Shown: positions 63,001 through 64,000 of the stretch, piece after piece | Position numbering within the stretch: position 1 is the first letter of the stretch | How the letters are laid out: each line of letters starts with the position of its first letter | Assembly: GCA_030512335.1 (NCBI GenBank) | Contig: JAULSU010000003.1 | Span: forward strand, 1,116,001 to 1,180,000 | Direction: 5' to 3' | Source of the DNA: Immersiella caudata | Taxonomy: Eukaryota; Ascomycota; Sordariomycetes; Sordariales; Lasiosphaeriaceae | Length of the DNA stretch: 64,000 nucleotides | The notes under the pieces: generated by a model | Databases searched by the model: none | The model's input: the letters and a program-made list of their open reading frames with translations, nothing else | Told to the model about the DNA's origin: nothing | Made by a program: the position numbers and the translations under genes

Positions 63001-64000
63001 AACCCCCTGAGCCCGGAGGGGTAGCCCACGGCCAATCGTTCGCGGCCAGTAGGGACCAAGAGGCAGGGCGGAGCGTGCCCACAATTGGTTGAGACCGGCG
63101 ACTGTGAATAATTCCTACATATGTAGGACGGGGAGGAAAATGAAGGGAAGCAGAAAACTTGGAAGCAACCCCGCAAGCCCCCTTCGGCCCGTCAACGATC
63201 AGCGGGGAACCGGAGCAGAAGCTACGCTGGCGTGCATGAATGCCCCCTACACCGGCTGTTCGTGTTTACGCGGCTGAGAAGTGCGTCTGGATCGCCGACC
63301 CGCCCTGAGATGCCCCGAGAGAGTCCACTGTTGACAGCTCGTGGTGGATGCGCTGACGATAGTGTCAAAGTAACCGGCTCGGCGCGGCATAGAACTGAGC
63401 GTTGGATAAACAATCCTAAGTGTTTTCGGCGAACGTAAGAGTCCATCAAAGGCTGGACGCTGCGAAGAGGGGCTCCATCCATTCCCACCTCGGAATCTGT
63501 AGTTGAGGGCAGGCAATGTCGTGTTGCTTTATCGGGCCTGCGTGTTGACCAGGCGGGTGCGCCAGAGTGGTCGGTTGTTGGCAAGGAGGGGGTGGTTGGA
63601 GGGGCAAGATGGTGGGTGGTTTTGCATCCTTCAAGCTCATCGATATCGAATCCAATTCCCACCTCCACCACCAGAATCCCATCCACTATGCTTCCACCCC
63701 CACCTGGCTATCTTGCATGGCCCTGATAATCAGTTCCACCGTCGACACGAAGACGAGCCCATCCCAACGGGAGAGGAACACTCTGCCGTTGTCGATCGAA
63801 AGACCCTGCTTCTCGGGAGACCCCTAAGTGAACCCTTCGGCGGGCCCCTCGCGAGGGACCCTGAGCTACTCCCCGCCGCCGAAGAGAGTGTCGCCCGGTG
63901 TGAGAATGGCGACGATAAATCTCGAATTGCATCAAAAATTCAGAACTGATGTGAGGATATGGGCGTCGCGGGGAGGTCTGGGCAGCATGACGGCCAACCA

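Larger units (their letters stand above)
53285..64000. other. 10.7 kb with no supported gene
   Basis: I searched both strands for signal peptides, membrane helices, recognisable domains, spliceable exon chains, tRNA arms and transposon ends and found nothing solid. Longer frames such as 56230-56925 minus, 57673-58158 plus, 59214-59678 plus and 63222-63686 minus have no motif and unconvincing composition. Base composition is not obviously AT-rich, so repeat-induced point mutation is not evident. The stretch holds two C-runs, a TG microsatellite and a pair of short inverted repeats listed separately, and one weak lectin-like reading near 58.9 kb described under findings. Confidence 0.4.

Overview
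The window is nuclear DNA from a filamentous ascomycete (Pezizomycotina, most likely a Sordariomycete). The evidence is GC-rich single-copy sequence, short GT-AG introns (mostly 50-75 bp) with CTAAC/CTGAC-type branch sites, genes on both strands without operons, and a typical mould gene set: laccase, large-subunit catalase, Zn2Cys6 regulator, Pho80-type cyclin, DUF221 channel and M28 aminopeptidase. No RNA genes, CRISPR arrays, intact transposons or virus-like genes were recognised. All coordinates and splice sites were read by eye from the sequence; family names are recognition from motifs, not database hits.

Layout. 0.5-11.2 kb, mostly minus strand: a secreted kelch protein, a mitochondrial-looking M20 N-carbamoyl-amino-acid hydrolase, a large catalase, a broken-looking Ser/Thr-rich gene, a GFA-fold enzyme (+) and a vacuolar/secreted M28 aminopeptidase. 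11.9-13.5 kb: a 466-residue protein built almost entirely from about 13 tandem CxxH-x-C-x3-C modules. 15.4-26.9 kb: a SET-domain protein with a signal peptide, a laccase, two small secreted proteins, an Xaa-Pro peptidase with two in-frame starts, and a divergent pair of very small genes. 27.2-32 kb: a Pho80-like cyclin and a ThDP-dependent enzyme. 34.9-42.2 kb, all plus: a 13-exon MFS sugar/quinate-type transporter with a 4-nt microexon, a divergent Ccc1/VIT1-like membrane protein with an acidic N-terminus, and a Pho89-type phosphate permease. 42.8-53.3 kb: a single-pass membrane protein with an apparently interrupted upstream part, a Zn2Cys6 regulator, a frameshifted short-chain dehydrogenase and a CSC1/RSN1-like channel. 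53.3-64 kb holds no gene I can support, only homopolymers, a microsatellite and short inverted repeats.

The genes do not form an obvious pathway or biosynthetic cluster. Loose themes are peptide/amino-acid salvage (M28, M24 and M20 hydrolases), oxidative stress or lignin-type chemistry (catalase, laccase, GFA enzyme) and phosphate/solute handling (Pho80-like cyclin, Pho89-type permease, MFS transporter, Ccc1-like protein, DUF221 channel). Points most worth a second look are the tandem Cys/His module protein, the Ccc1-like protein with its acidic tail, the 4-nt microexon, the secreted SET protein, the dual-start peptidase, and the reading-frame breaks at about 48.23 kb and 43.32 kb.
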